This document shows positions 43,973-52,298 of a stretch of 64,000 bases of DNA, piece after piece. The stretch lies in the NCBI GenBank assembly GCA_900555045.1, contig USJW01000002.1:1-64000 (forward strand), in the 5' to 3' direction. The position numbers and the translations under genes are program-made. This DNA comes from an uncultured Clostridium sp. Its GTDB lineage: Bacteria; Bacillota; Clostridia; Lachnospirales; Lachnospiraceae. The notes beneath the pieces were generated by a model, which saw nothing but the letters and a program-made list of their open reading frames with translations, had not been told where the DNA came from and made no database searches. The stretch's first letter is position 1. Each line of letters begins with the position of its first letter.

Positions 43973-45346
43973 TTAAAATTGTAAACCGAGTTCGGTCCCG
44001 TCCCAGGTAACCGGGATGGTGATCGGGTTCATCCATATTCTTCCACAGCCTTCAAGGAAAGGCGTGGGCCTGATGGTGAGAACCGGGCGGCCATCCGTTA
44101 AGGAGAACTTCCAGACGCCGCCAAGACCAAATTGGTTGGTCTTTACGGCATCGATTGGCGCATCCGGCAACTGAGGGGAGGATAGCTGGCTCACAATCCG
44201 CCCGTCAATCCGTGCGGTCATCGTTCGGGACGGCCGGTCATAGGAGAAGTCCAGATGGCCATGCAGCAGCTCCTGGCAGCGGTCGCAGTCCAGCTTTGCC
44301 CAGCTGGTCCACGCGCCGTCCTGGTCTGGGTCAGCAGTCAGAAGGTACAGGTCGTCGATGGCAATATCCGTGCCACTGCCCACAGGGAGAACCAGGGCCA
44401 GCTCCTCTGTACCGTCCCCATTTAAGTCCGTGAGGCTGAGGGAGGAGTCACCCGGCCGTATGTAATTCCAGTCAAAGGAGAGAAGCTGTCCGCCATGGCG
44501 AAGCACAATGCCCTTTTGCGTACTTGCGCCGGGCTGAACATAGCCGTAGACCGCCAGGTCCTGGCCGGGAAGTTCCGTCAAAAGGCCGAACAGGGAGCCG
44601 TCCCTGAACCAGAATTCCTGGTTCCTGCCAGTGCAGGAGCTTAGGTCCTGCGCAGTCACATGTTCCAGGTCATACCGCATCCGGTCGTTGCTGAAGCCGT
44701 ATTTGCCGTCCACCGGCCAGAGAGACAGCCGGCTAAAGGTGTTGACCTCCCGGTCGTAGCAGTAATTCCCGGTGTAGGAGCTGCCGTCGGTTGCGGTAAA
44801 GCGGATTTCCACGCGAAGCTGACCCTCATCCTCCCAGGCGGCGGGCATCTCCTGGTGCCAGACATCGGTGTCTGGAGTGAGGCCGGATTCTTCAATAAAC
44901 CGGCTGTCCAGAAAGATACTGTAGGGAGGCAGCTGGCGGTCGTTTTGAAGGTCCAGAATGCGGTATGCTTCGTACCCGATCGCCACTGCATCCTCGGAAG
45001 GACTCCAGCGGAAATAATACATGTCCTGGCCTCCTTTGTCCTCTGGAAGCCGGCAGGTGCGAAGCCGGTTCCCGTCCGGGGAGATAAAATAAAAAATCCC
45101 CTCCCCCTGGTCTGAGGAGGCAGGGTGAGACTCAAAATAAATGTCCCAGTTTTGGGACAGTGACAGGGATGAATCGCCGTCGTCATAGTGGGTACAGCGT
45201 TGACGGATTCTGGCCAGCTCTTCGGATTCTGGCGTGGCGCTTGGCTCTGCTTGAGTGGTGAGCGCCACAGTTACATCCGCAGGCGCGGGAGCACAGGCTG
45301 TGAGCAGGCAGGCGGCCAGGGCCGCAGGAAGTCTATAGGTTCGCAT
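43973..45346 (-). CDS. Uncharacterised secreted lipoprotein
   Basis: The 457-aa protein starts with a lipoprotein signal (PAALAACLLTACAPAPAD), with the lipidated Cys in LTAC, followed by a Thr/Pro/Glu-rich linker. I do not recognise the family. The middle has strand-rich segments (YYFRWSPSEDAVAIGYEA) that look propeller-like, and SLSLTDLNGDGTEELALVL is an FG-GAP/calcium-loop-like motif. GGGGGA precedes the ATG at 45346. It is probably a surface protein of unknown function. An insertion sequence sits about 100 bp upstream of its start. Confidence 0.7.
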   Translation of the reverse strand: MRTYRLPAALAACLLTACAPAPADVTVALTTQAEPSATPESEELARIRQRCTHYDDGDSSLSLSQNWDIYFESHPASSDQGEGIFYFISPDGNRLRTCRLPEDKGGQDMYYFRWSPSEDAVAIGYEAYRILDLQNDRQLPPYSIFLDSRFIEESGLTPDTDVWHQEMPAAWEDEGQLRVEIRFTATDGSSYTGNYCYDREVNTFSRLSLWPVDGKYGFSNDRMRYDLEHVTAQDLSSCTGRNQEFWFRDGSLFGLLTELPGQDLAVYGYVQPGASTQKGIVLRHGGQLLSFDWNYIRPGDSSLSLTDLNGDGTEELALVLPVGSGTDIAIDDLYLLTADPDQDGAWTSWAKLDCDRCQELLHGHLDFSYDRPSRTMTARIDGRIVSQLSSPQLPDAPIDAVKTNQFGLGGVWKFSLTDGRPVLTIRPTPFLEGCGRIWMNPITIPVTWDGTELGLQF

Positions 45347-45434
45347 CAAAAAATCCCCCTTCAAGATTGTAGTATCTCTGATTAGACTCAGTATACTACA
45401 CCTTCAGGGGGAGATCGATTAAAATTTTCTTAGT

Positions 45435-45444
45435 ATTCACCCAG
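45435..45444. repeat. Target-site duplication, left copy
   Basis: ATTCACCCAG directly abuts the left end of the insertion sequence; the same 10 bases follow the right end at 47165-47174. Confidence 0.9.
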
Positions 45445-45616
45445 CAATGTCATTTAGTTAGCATCAAAAAATATAGTAGTGTCAAGATAGGGTGTCCCAC
45501 ATGGCATATTTCACTATGGATTGATTGAGACTGAACGGGTCTGCCTTAATTACAAGTACGACAAAAAGACAGATTGCATATCTGTCTCTAAAAAATTATA
45601 ATAATAGTGATGTCTA

Positions 45617-46957
45617 CTATGCTGGCCGATATATAAAGTATCGTGGCTTTCGGAAATGAGCTGTTTGAAGCCTTGGGTATTGGCGTTCATTCCGAATTGG
45701 AATCAGTTCCTTTTGGAGCAGTGACATCACATCATACTGGTCTTTCTCCGTGGTCAGACGGAGAAAGACTCTGCAAATATGTGCAGCTATTGTAAAATTG
45801 ACCTTATATTTATGCTTTGTATTATGCGTTTCTAAAACCGTATGGTTGATCATCATTTCTGTTACATTATAGGCTATGAGCTTTGCCCATATTTCCTGTT
45901 CAATGTATTCTGGTTTATAAGCATGGAAATTGCTCAACCCAATTGTATATTTCAGTTTTCTAAATGAGGATTCAATCGACCATCTGGCATGGTAAAGAGT
46001 TTTTATACGTTCCGCCGGAAATTCATTACGCGGCAGATTTGTCACAATGCACTCATATATGGATTCACTAATCGGAAATCTGACAACACGAAAACACAGT
46101 TCATAGGTATCAAGACTGCCATATTTAATAAAATCAAAAGCTGCCGCCTGATCCACAAAGCGTCTATAACTGTCACTATCCACCTGTATCTTTCTGGAGT
46201 GGCTTCGAACCAGCGTGACCTTGACATCTATGTCAAAAAGTTCTTCTTCCGGATATACAAAGTTTCCGACCAGGCCTTTCGAATGGATATCTTTCGTGCG
46301 AAAAAGAAAGTACTGCCCCTGTCTGATGACATGTACCATGTTGTTATAAGAGCAGTAGCCACGATCACCAATATAGACATTTTTTCTCCCTTCAAGGACA
46401 ATATGGCGGTCAACGATATCACAAAAAGCTCCAAACTCATTTTTAGAATGGACCGGCTGAAGCAGGGCATCTGTATAAAGATGAGTGTCCAGATCAAAAA
46501 TGGCATTTAAGTGCATGCTGTAAACTCCACGGATGGAATTGCCTGGAGAACAGTAATAATCCTCCGATGAAAATTTCGGCGTGCTAAAGTAAGTACAAGT
46601 AGAGCCATCTGCCGCCAGGTAACGGTAGTTATGGTCAGAAAAAGCAGGAGGGGATAATTACCCGGCAGAGGCATTAAAGTTATAAAAAACAGTCTGCAAA
46701 GCACTTGATTTAAGCTTTGCCCGTTGTTGATTTAAGGCTGAAGAAGTGGGCACGGAGGGATCAAGTCCCCAGAAATCGAGCATTTCAACTCTTGATGAAG
46801 ATGCCCCCTGGGAGACCAGAAAAGAAATAAGATTCTGGGGAGAAATTTTTCTGGATCTGGAGAAGTCAGTTTCTGGATTAACAGAATACTGAGAAATATC
46901 CAAACAGACCTGTTCTACAGTAGAATGAAATAGATCTTTTAGCGTTTGATGAATCAT
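45617..46957 (-). pseudogene. IS4-family transposase interrupted by one ochre codon
   Basis: One continuous frame of 447 codons encodes an IS4-type DDE transposase but contains a single in-frame TAA at 46658-46660, after residue 99. The frame resumes without shift: residues after the stop include RYLAADGST (first catalytic Asp), then VYIGDRGYC (second Asp) and the Y-R-E-K signature YHARWSIESSFRKLK (catalytic Glu). All catalytic residues lie after the stop, so the element cannot move itself unless the stop is read through or a related transposase acts in trans. The internal ATG at 46516 could start only a fragment lacking the first Asp. Confidence 0.88.
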
Positions 46958-47007
46958 AGTGGTGTGCCTCCTTGAATTTAGAATAAAAAAACATTTACTA
47001 AATCAAG

Positions 47008-47052
47008 GGCCGCTCTCGTTACCTCTGAAAATCATCAGTAACGAGAGCGGCC
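47008..47052 (-). promoter_or_regulatory. Insulating hairpin inside the insertion sequence
   Basis: GGCCGCTCTCGTTAC (47008-47022) pairs perfectly with GTAACGAGAGCGGCC (47038-47052), upstream of the transposase start. In IS4-family elements such end-proximal hairpins limit transposase made from outside promoters; that role is inferred here. Confidence 0.6.
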
Positions 47053-47164
47053 GCACACTTTGACTGTTGTGTCAACTATTTTTTGAAATAAATACATAAA
47101 ATGGTTAGACCCCCTTCTGGAATTCTAACCATTTAAGATGTAAAACGTTAACTAAATGACATTG

Positions 47165-47174
47165 ATTCACCCAG
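47165..47174. repeat. Target-site duplication, right copy
   Basis: ATTCACCCAG, identical to 45435-45444, directly after the right end of the insertion sequence. Confidence 0.9.
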
Positions 47175-47175
47175 T

Positions 47176-47769
47176 TTAAAGAAACCCGCCCAGGGTCAGC
47201 GTCTTCCGGATTTGGCGGCCCACGATGACGGCGGCAATGGTCAGTATCGTGTCCTTTGGGATGAAGGCGGCGAACGAGTACACCATGATCATGCCGAAGG
47301 TCTGTTCACCGGACAGGAACGCCCACTGAAGTCCACCGGCCGCCTCCATGATCAGCGTTCCGGCGACCGCGAGAATGAGGGAGAGAATCAGGTTTACGGG
47401 GCCCGACAGCTTTTTGGAGGACACGGTGATGCCGCACAGAATTGCCATCAATGGCCAGGCCAGAATATATCCGCCGGTGAAGCTGGTGATGACCCCCAGG
47501 CCGCCCTGGAAATTGGCGAACACAGGCAGACCCACAGCGCCCAGCAGGATGTAAACCAGCGTGGCGAGCGCGCCGCGTTTCCAGCCAAGAACAGCGCCGC
47601 AGAGTGCCACGCCGAAGGCCTGGATGGTGATGGGCACGCCGGTTGGCATGGGGATGGATAACTGGGAGATGGCGGTTAAGAGGGCGGCAAACATGCCGGT
47701 CAGGACCACGTCGCGGGTGGCCATACGGGGCTTAGCGGGGGATTGGGGTTTAACAGCGGTTGAGTTCAT
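47176..47769 (-). CDS. bioY: Biotin transporter BioY
   Basis: The 197-aa membrane protein is the biotin-binding S component of an ECF transporter, with six hydrophobic segments and family motifs such as LSIPMPTGVPITIQAFGVAL and GAVGLPVFANFQGGLG. It works with the shared EcfA/A'/T module encoded elsewhere. I prefer the ATG at 47769 (AAAGGAA 9-10 nt upstream); a second ATG at 47790 is possible and adds 7 residues. A perfect BirA operator overlaps its promoter, so uptake is repressed when biotin is plentiful. Its stop codon lies just 2 nt from the IS target duplication. Confidence 0.93.
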   Translation of the reverse strand: MNSTAVKPQSPAKPRMATRDVVLTGMFAALLTAISQLSIPMPTGVPITIQAFGVALCGAVLGWKRGALATLVYILLGAVGLPVFANFQGGLGVITSFTGGYILAWPLMAILCGITVSSKKLSGPVNLILSLILAVAGTLIMEAAGGLQWAFLSGEQTFGMIMVYSFAAFIPKDTILTIAAVIVGRQIRKTLTLGGFL

Positions 47770-47820
47770 GGCAGGGGTTCCTTTCTTCATTTGGGGATTT
47801 CATATTGCGAATTTAGGTAT

Positions 47821-47849
47821 AAAGTACCATGAATTTGATTGATTGTCAA
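47821..47849 (-). promoter_or_regulatory. Promoter of bioY
   Basis: On the minus strand TTGACA (47844-47849) has TACTTT (47821-47826) 17 nt downstream. The -35 box is part of one half of the BirA operator. Confidence 0.6.
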
Positions 47850-47875
47850 CCATAAATAAAACAATGGTTGACAAT
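47842..47875 (-). promoter_or_regulatory. BirA biotin operator
   Basis: ATTGTCAACC (47842-47851), a 14-nt spacer and GGTTGACAAT (47866-47875) form a perfect 10-bp inverted repeat matching the BirA consensus TTGTNAACC-N14-16-GGTTNACAA. It overlaps the bioY -35 box. Confidence 0.9.
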
Positions 47876-47981
47876 TTAAAAAATAAAAGCATGACAGGAA
47901 GGGAAAAGGTTAACGCTGGGAGTTACCACAAAATAACAGAAGAAAGCGTTTACAACGCCCTCTATTCTGTATACATATTTC

Positions 47982-48010
47982 TTGACTTCAACAAATTAAC
48001 TTGCTATAAT
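47982..48010 (+). promoter_or_regulatory. Promoter of gdhA
   Basis: TTGACT (47982-47987) and TATAAT (48005-48010) are 17 nt apart. With the BirA operator, these are the only signals seen in the 316-bp bioY-gdhA gap. Confidence 0.8.
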
Positions 48011-48085
48011 TTTTTCTAACATGTGCGTCGGATATGGAAAACGGGCATTAGGGATATTTTACACAATAACAAGGAGGGCGAAAGG

Positions 48086-49420
48086 ATGTCTTATGTAGAT
48101 GAGATTTACGAGAGAGTAGTAGCACAGAATCCGGGTGAGCCGGAGTTCCACCAGGCCGTTAAGGAGGTTTTGAGCTCCTTAAAGCTGGTCATTGATGCCA
48201 ACGAGGACAAATACCGCAAGGCCGGCATTTTAGAGCGTTTTGTGGAGCCGGAGCGGATCATCTCCTTCCGCGTGCCGTGGGTGGATGACAATGGCACGGT
48301 TCAGGTAAACAGAGGATACCGCGTGCAGTTCAACAGCGCCATCGGACCGTACAAGGGCGGGCTGCGCTTCCATCCCAGCGTAAACCAGAGCATCTTAAAG
48401 TTCCTCGGCTTTGAGCAGACCTTAAAGAACTCCCTGACCGGCCTTCCCATGGGCGGCGGCAAGGGCGGTTCCAACTTTGATCCCAAGGGCAAATCCGACC
48501 GCGAGGTGATGGCGTTCTGCCAGAGTTTTATGACGGAGCTGTACCGCCATATCGGCAAGGACACCGACGTTCCGGCCGGTGATATCGGCGTGGGCGGCAG
48601 AGAGGTTGCCTACCTGTTCGGACAGTACAAGCGAATCACCGGGCTGTACGAGGGTGTTCTGACCGGCAAGGGCCTGACCTTCGGCGGATCCCTGGCGAGA
48701 ACCCAGGCGACCGGCTACGGCCTGATCTACATTCTGGACGAGATGTTAAAGCACAACGGCAAGGAGCTGGCCGGCAAGACCGTGCTGGTTTCCGGATCCG
48801 GAAACGTGGCGATCTATGCGACCGAGAAGGCACAGCAGCTGGGAGCCAAGGTGGTAGCGCTGAGCGACTCCAACGGCTACATTTACGACAAGGACGGCAT
48901 CAAGCTGGATGTGGTGAAGGAGATCAAGGAAGTGCGCAGAGGCCGCATCAAGGAGTACGTGGACGCGGTTCCCACCGCAGTGTACACTGAGGGCAAGGGA
49001 ATCTGGAACATCCCCTGCGACATCGCTCTCCCCTGTGCGACTCAGAACGAGCTGAATCTGGACGACGCCAAGGCCCTGATCGAGAACGGCTGCTTCGCGG
49101 TTGCCGAGGGTGCCAACATGCCGACCACCTTCGAGGCCACCGAGCTGCTTTTGCAGAAGAAGATCCTGTTTATGCCCGGAAAGGCGGCCAACGCAGGCGG
49201 CGTATCCACCTCCGGCCTGGAGCAGAGCCAGAACTCCCTGAGAATGTCCTGGAGCTTTGAGGAAGTGGACGAGAAGCTGCACGGCATCATGGTAAACATC
49301 TTTGCGAAGGCAGCGGACGCGGCGGAGCGCTACGGCGTGCCGGGCAACTACGTTGCAGGCGCCAACATCGCGGGCTTTGAGAAGGTTGTGGATGCAATGC
49401 TGGCTCAGGGAATTGTGTAA
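48086..49420 (+). CDS. gdhA: Glutamate dehydrogenase
   Basis: The 444-aa hexameric-type enzyme interconverts 2-oxoglutarate plus ammonia and glutamate, probably NADP-linked as in related clostridia. Visible motifs are the substrate-binding YKGGLRFHPSVN and GLPMGGGKGGSNFDPKGKS (with catalytic Lys), DVPAGDIGVGGRE (with the proton-donor Asp), and a Rossmann SGSGNVAIY loop. AAGGAGGG lies before the ATG at 48086, so I do not use the longer frame. A consensus promoter and a strong terminator make it a single-gene unit. Confidence 0.97.
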   Translation: MSYVDEIYERVVAQNPGEPEFHQAVKEVLSSLKLVIDANEDKYRKAGILERFVEPERIISFRVPWVDDNGTVQVNRGYRVQFNSAIGPYKGGLRFHPSVNQSILKFLGFEQTLKNSLTGLPMGGGKGGSNFDPKGKSDREVMAFCQSFMTELYRHIGKDTDVPAGDIGVGGREVAYLFGQYKRITGLYEGVLTGKGLTFGGSLARTQATGYGLIYILDEMLKHNGKELAGKTVLVSGSGNVAIYATEKAQQLGAKVVALSDSNGYIYDKDGIKLDVVKEIKEVRRGRIKEYVDAVPTAVYTEGKGIWNIPCDIALPCATQNELNLDDAKALIENGCFAVAEGANMPTTFEATELLLQKKILFMPGKAANAGGVSTSGLEQSQNSLRMSWSFEEVDEKLHGIMVNIFAKAADAAERYGVPGNYVAGANIAGFEKVVDAMLAQGIV

Positions 49421-49431
49421 AAAAGAAAAAT

Positions 49432-49496
49432 AGCGATACAAGAAGCGGGAGGACTGCCTGAATTTACAGGGCGGCCCTCCCGTTTTTTGTATCGCT
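49432..49496 (+). terminator. Terminator after gdhA
   Basis: CGGGAGG (49446-49452) pairs with CCTCCCG (49476-49482), followed by TTTTTT. An outer pair, AGCGATACAA (49432-49441) with TTGTATCGCT (49487-49496), encloses it. Confidence 0.9.
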
Positions 49497-49510
49497 GCGC
49501 CGGAGAAGGA

Positions 49511-51805
49511 CTATTTAGCCGCGAAATCCGCCACCCGGTCCAGGATGACCACGGCCATGGCCCATGTGACCGGGGCCATGGGCAAAAAGCGGTTCTGCCC
49601 GTCGCACTCCATGAAGCCGAAATACAGGCTTCTGGCCACGTTTGTGCCGTACACGGCGCTCACCTGGGCAGCGTCGGCGCAGACCGGCATGGTCACGGAG
49701 GCGTTTTTGTAGGAGACGCCGCAGCTCTGCATGGCGATGGTGGCCATCTCCTGGCGGGAGATAACCCCATCCGGCCGGAAGGCGCTGCCCGGGGCTGACA
49801 ATAGGCCGCATGCCACCGCGCGGGAGGCGTCGGGGTAGCCGGCGTCCTCCGGGAGAAGGTCAGAGAAGCGGGACGGGGGCCGGTTAAACGGCTCCATATC
49901 CCCGGAAACATCCGCGCAGAATCCGCGAAGGAGTCGGGCCATCTCGAGGCGTGTGATGGGCGAGGTGGCGGGGTAATGCGCGTTTTGCGGAAGGATTCCC
50001 CGGGTTTCCAGCCGGAGGGCCGAAACGCTGCCCGGGGAACCAGGGGCTGGGGAAGAGGAAGCGGCAGGGGCAGCGGAAACGGAGGGGGCAACGGAACCAG
50101 CGGAACCAGCAGAATCCCCTCCAGGGCCCCGCATCAGTATCCTATAGGGTGCGCTTATGCAAAATGGCACGGAGGAGTTGGTCTCTTTTTTCCTTGCCGC
50201 CGCTTGTACCCACAGCCATCGCCCGGCGCAGTCCTCCGGCAGGGTGACCGCTCGACCGGTTCCGAGGTGTTGCGGGGCGCGCCCGCGGTTTGGGTCAATT
50301 TGTGACGGGGAGACATCATCGGCCATCCACCACGAGAATTCAACATCCCTCTCATCCCCGCCAAGAAACTGTGCCGCCGCGGTTACCCGCCCGCCCGGGC
50401 AGGGGATTCCAAGGATGCGCGCTTCGGTGGGCCGTGGGTAGGCTTCTCCGTTGATACGCACGTTCTTCAACACCGGATTCTCCCAGTTCATGGCCCGCAG
50501 GGGAATCCGGACTCCCGCTATATCAATGTTTCGCAGCGTCAGCCCGCGGATGGGCACCTCGGGGAAGGCCTCCAGGAAAATGCCGTAGTCGCCGCCATGG
50601 ACGGTCAGATTTTCGATGCAGATATTCTCGAAGGTGGGCAGATAATCCCCGTTCCGGCCGTCCTCGTAGAGCATGGTGGCATGGATGGAGGCCGCGCCCA
50701 CCGCAGTGGCCACGGAGCGGTTCATCCAGATATTGCGGATAAAGCCGCCTCGCCGGGCATTCGTCTTAAAGCGCAACACATAGGTGAGATTGGGGCTCTC
50801 GAATCGGTTATTGTCCGCGTACACGTTCTCAATCCCGCCGCTCATCTCGCTGCCAAGGGCGATTCCGCCGTGGCCGTCGGCGAATAGGTTGTTTCGGATC
50901 ACCACGTTGCGGCAGGGCACGGCGGCCAGCCGTCCGTCCCGGTCCCTGCCGGATTTTAAGCTGATGCAGTCGTCGCCGGTGTCGAAGCGGCAGCCCTCGA
51001 TGAGAACATTCGAGCAGCTCTCCGGGTCGCAGCCGTCGCTGTTGCAGCCGTGGGCGGACAGGGTCATGCCGCGGACCGTCAGATGGTCGCACATGACCGG
51101 GTTTAGCTGCCACATGGGGGAGTTCTTTAAGGTCACGCCCGAGAGTAGCACGCGGCGGCAGCGGATCAGCTGCACAAAGTTGGGGCGCAGGTAAAAGCCG
51201 TCGCCGAAGCGGCGCTCCTCAACCGGGACACCGTTCTCGTTCATCTCGCGCAGCGCCTTCCTGGCGGGGGCCTGGAGATCCGGCTTGTCCGCGGACCAGG
51301 CATTCTCCACCTGATGGTGCCAGCCCCACCAGGTGTCGTAGCTGGAGGCGGCGTCCAGAACGCCCTTTCCTGTGAGGCCGATATCCTCGGCGTCACAGGC
51401 GTAGATCAGCGCGCTGTAGTTGTAGCAGGGACTGGCCTCCCAGTGGCTGTAAACGAGCGGATAGTGCTCCTCGGTCATCTCGGTGGTGAACAGAAGCACA
51501 GAATCCTCGTTGTCCAGACTCAGGCAAACGCCGCTCTTTAAGCGCAGCGCGCCGGTCAAAAAGGTCCCGGAGGGGACATGCACGGTTCCGCCCCCGGCGA
51601 TATGTACGCGGTCGATGGCCGCCTGGATGTGGGCAGTCTGGCACTGGGAGGTCTGGCACTGGGAGGTCTGGCGTCGGATGGTCTTGCACCGGGCGGTATC
51701 CGGCCTGGCCCCAAAGTCCAGGATATTGACCTCCAGGGGTGCGAAGACGGGTTCCTCAATCTGTGTTAAGATCTGTTCCATGCGGTAATGCGGCGTGTGT
51801 TCCAT
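49511..51805 (-). CDS. Glycoside hydrolase family 28 enzyme with C-terminal SLH-like repeats
   Basis: The 764-aa protein contains a GH28 polygalacturonase-type beta-helix (residues about 15-530). Catalytic signatures are all there: NSDGCDP, FDTGDDCISLKSG (two Asp), GHGGIALGSEMSGG (His) and a later RFKTNARRGG with the substrate-binding R-x-K. It should cleave pectin-derived galacturonides. A Ser/Ala/Pro-rich linker (about residues 570-610) leads to three degenerate S-layer-homology repeats (SPITRLEMARLLRGF, ISRQEMATIAMQ and a third near the end). No signal peptide precedes the domain from the chosen ATG at 51805 (AAGGAG 9 nt upstream). A stretch near residue 50 is an imperfect pentapeptide repeat. 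Confidence 0.85.
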   Translation of the reverse strand: MEHTPHYRMEQILTQIEEPVFAPLEVNILDFGARPDTARCKTIRRQTSQCQTSQCQTAHIQAAIDRVHIAGGGTVHVPSGTFLTGALRLKSGVCLSLDNEDSVLLFTTEMTEEHYPLVYSHWEASPCYNYSALIYACDAEDIGLTGKGVLDAASSYDTWWGWHHQVENAWSADKPDLQAPARKALREMNENGVPVEERRFGDGFYLRPNFVQLIRCRRVLLSGVTLKNSPMWQLNPVMCDHLTVRGMTLSAHGCNSDGCDPESCSNVLIEGCRFDTGDDCISLKSGRDRDGRLAAVPCRNVVIRNNLFADGHGGIALGSEMSGGIENVYADNNRFESPNLTYVLRFKTNARRGGFIRNIWMNRSVATAVGAASIHATMLYEDGRNGDYLPTFENICIENLTVHGGDYGIFLEAFPEVPIRGLTLRNIDIAGVRIPLRAMNWENPVLKNVRINGEAYPRPTEARILGIPCPGGRVTAAAQFLGGDERDVEFSWWMADDVSPSQIDPNRGRAPQHLGTGRAVTLPEDCAGRWLWVQAAARKKETNSSVPFCISAPYRILMRGPGGDSAGSAGSVAPSVSAAPAASSSPAPGSPGSVSALRLETRGILPQNAHYPATSPITRLEMARLLRGFCADVSGDMEPFNRPPSRFSDLLPEDAGYPDASRAVACGLLSAPGSAFRPDGVISRQEMATIAMQSCGVSYKNASVTMPVCADAAQVSAVYGTNVARSLYFGFMECDGQNRFLPMAPVTWAMAVVILDRVADFAAK
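51636..51695 (-). repeat. 15-bp tandem repeat inside the GH28 gene
   Basis: The unit GTCTGGCACTGGGAG occurs twice exactly (51636-51665) and twice more in decayed form (51666-51695). It encodes QTSQC-type pentapeptides (RRQTSQCQTSQCQTAH) near the protein's N-terminus, an in-frame expansion outside the core motifs. Confidence 0.75.
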
Positions 51806-51931
51806 AGGTAACGGCTCCTTGCGATTGTGTAAAATATTAAGAAACATTCTGTTGAACGTAAGATGAATTAAAATTAAGTCATGATATAGGCAACGATTGC
51901 AGGTTTTATTCTGAGACAGGAGGAGAAGACA

Positions 51932-52249
51932 ATGAGAAAATGGAAAAAGATTTTGCTGCTTGCCGCCGCGATATCCGGCTTTACAGGGATGACTGCTTAC
52001 GCGGAGAGCTACTGGTGGGTAAATGCAATCCAGCAGTGGGGATACAGTGCCGACGGCTCGAATTTGCGTGACGGCTGGTACTGGATTGACGGAAACCGGG
52101 ATGGGGTGGCGGAGTGCGATTACTTTCAAGTGGCAGTCATTCTCACCGATACGGTGACGCCGGACGGCTATCAGGTGAACGCGGAGGGACAGTGGGTGGT
52201 CGACGGGGTATTACAGACTGATTTACAGGATACAGGAGCAGGAAAATAG
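51932..52249 (+). CDS. Small secreted protein with cell-wall-binding-type repeats
   Basis: The 105-aa protein has a signal peptide (residues 1-24, ending AYA) and a short mature part with GWYWIDGNRDGVAECDYF and DGYQVNAEGQWVVDG. These two units resemble the aromatic, Gly/Asp-rich repeats of clostridial cell-wall-binding proteins. AGGAGGAGA lies before the ATG. Usually such repeats flank an enzyme; here they are the whole protein, so it may be a wall-bound adaptor or a remnant. It diverges from the GH28 gene. Confidence 0.75.
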   Translation: MRKWKKILLLAAAISGFTGMTAYAESYWWVNAIQQWGYSADGSNLRDGWYWIDGNRDGVAECDYFQVAVILTDTVTPDGYQVNAEGQWVVDGVLQTDLQDTGAGK

Positions 52250-52298
52250 CGCAGGCGCGGCCCCCCACGATAAAATGGCTTCGGGAACTGCCCTCCCG

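Larger units (their letters stand above)
45445..47164 (-). mobile_element. IS4-family insertion sequence, 1720 bp
   Basis: The element has 16-bp perfect terminal inverted repeats (CAATGTCATTTAGTTA at 45445-45460 and its complement at 47149-47164) and is flanked by a 10-bp target duplication (ATTCACCCAG). It carries one transposase frame on the minus strand. Its base composition is clearly more AT-rich than the neighbouring genes, consistent with a recent arrival. Near the right end are two hairpins: ATGGTTAGA/TCTAACCAT (47101-47132) and a 15-bp GC-rich stem (47008-47052). It landed between the end of bioY and the promoter region of the lipoprotein gene, so it breaks no gene. Confidence 0.92.

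Noticed and set aside
46507..46704. Small open frame between the two halves of the IS transposase
   Set aside because: It is in another frame. The true transposase frame continues through this stretch after a single stop codon.
45617..46957. Frameshift (programmed -1) in the transposase
   Set aside because: Translation by hand shows the same frame before and after the stop; only one ochre codon separates them, so no shift is involved.
51806..52129. 108-residue N-terminal extension of the GH28 protein as a signal region
   Set aside because: It has no signal-peptide pattern, runs over the divergent small gene's promoter and start, and a good ribosome site lies just before the ATG at 51805.
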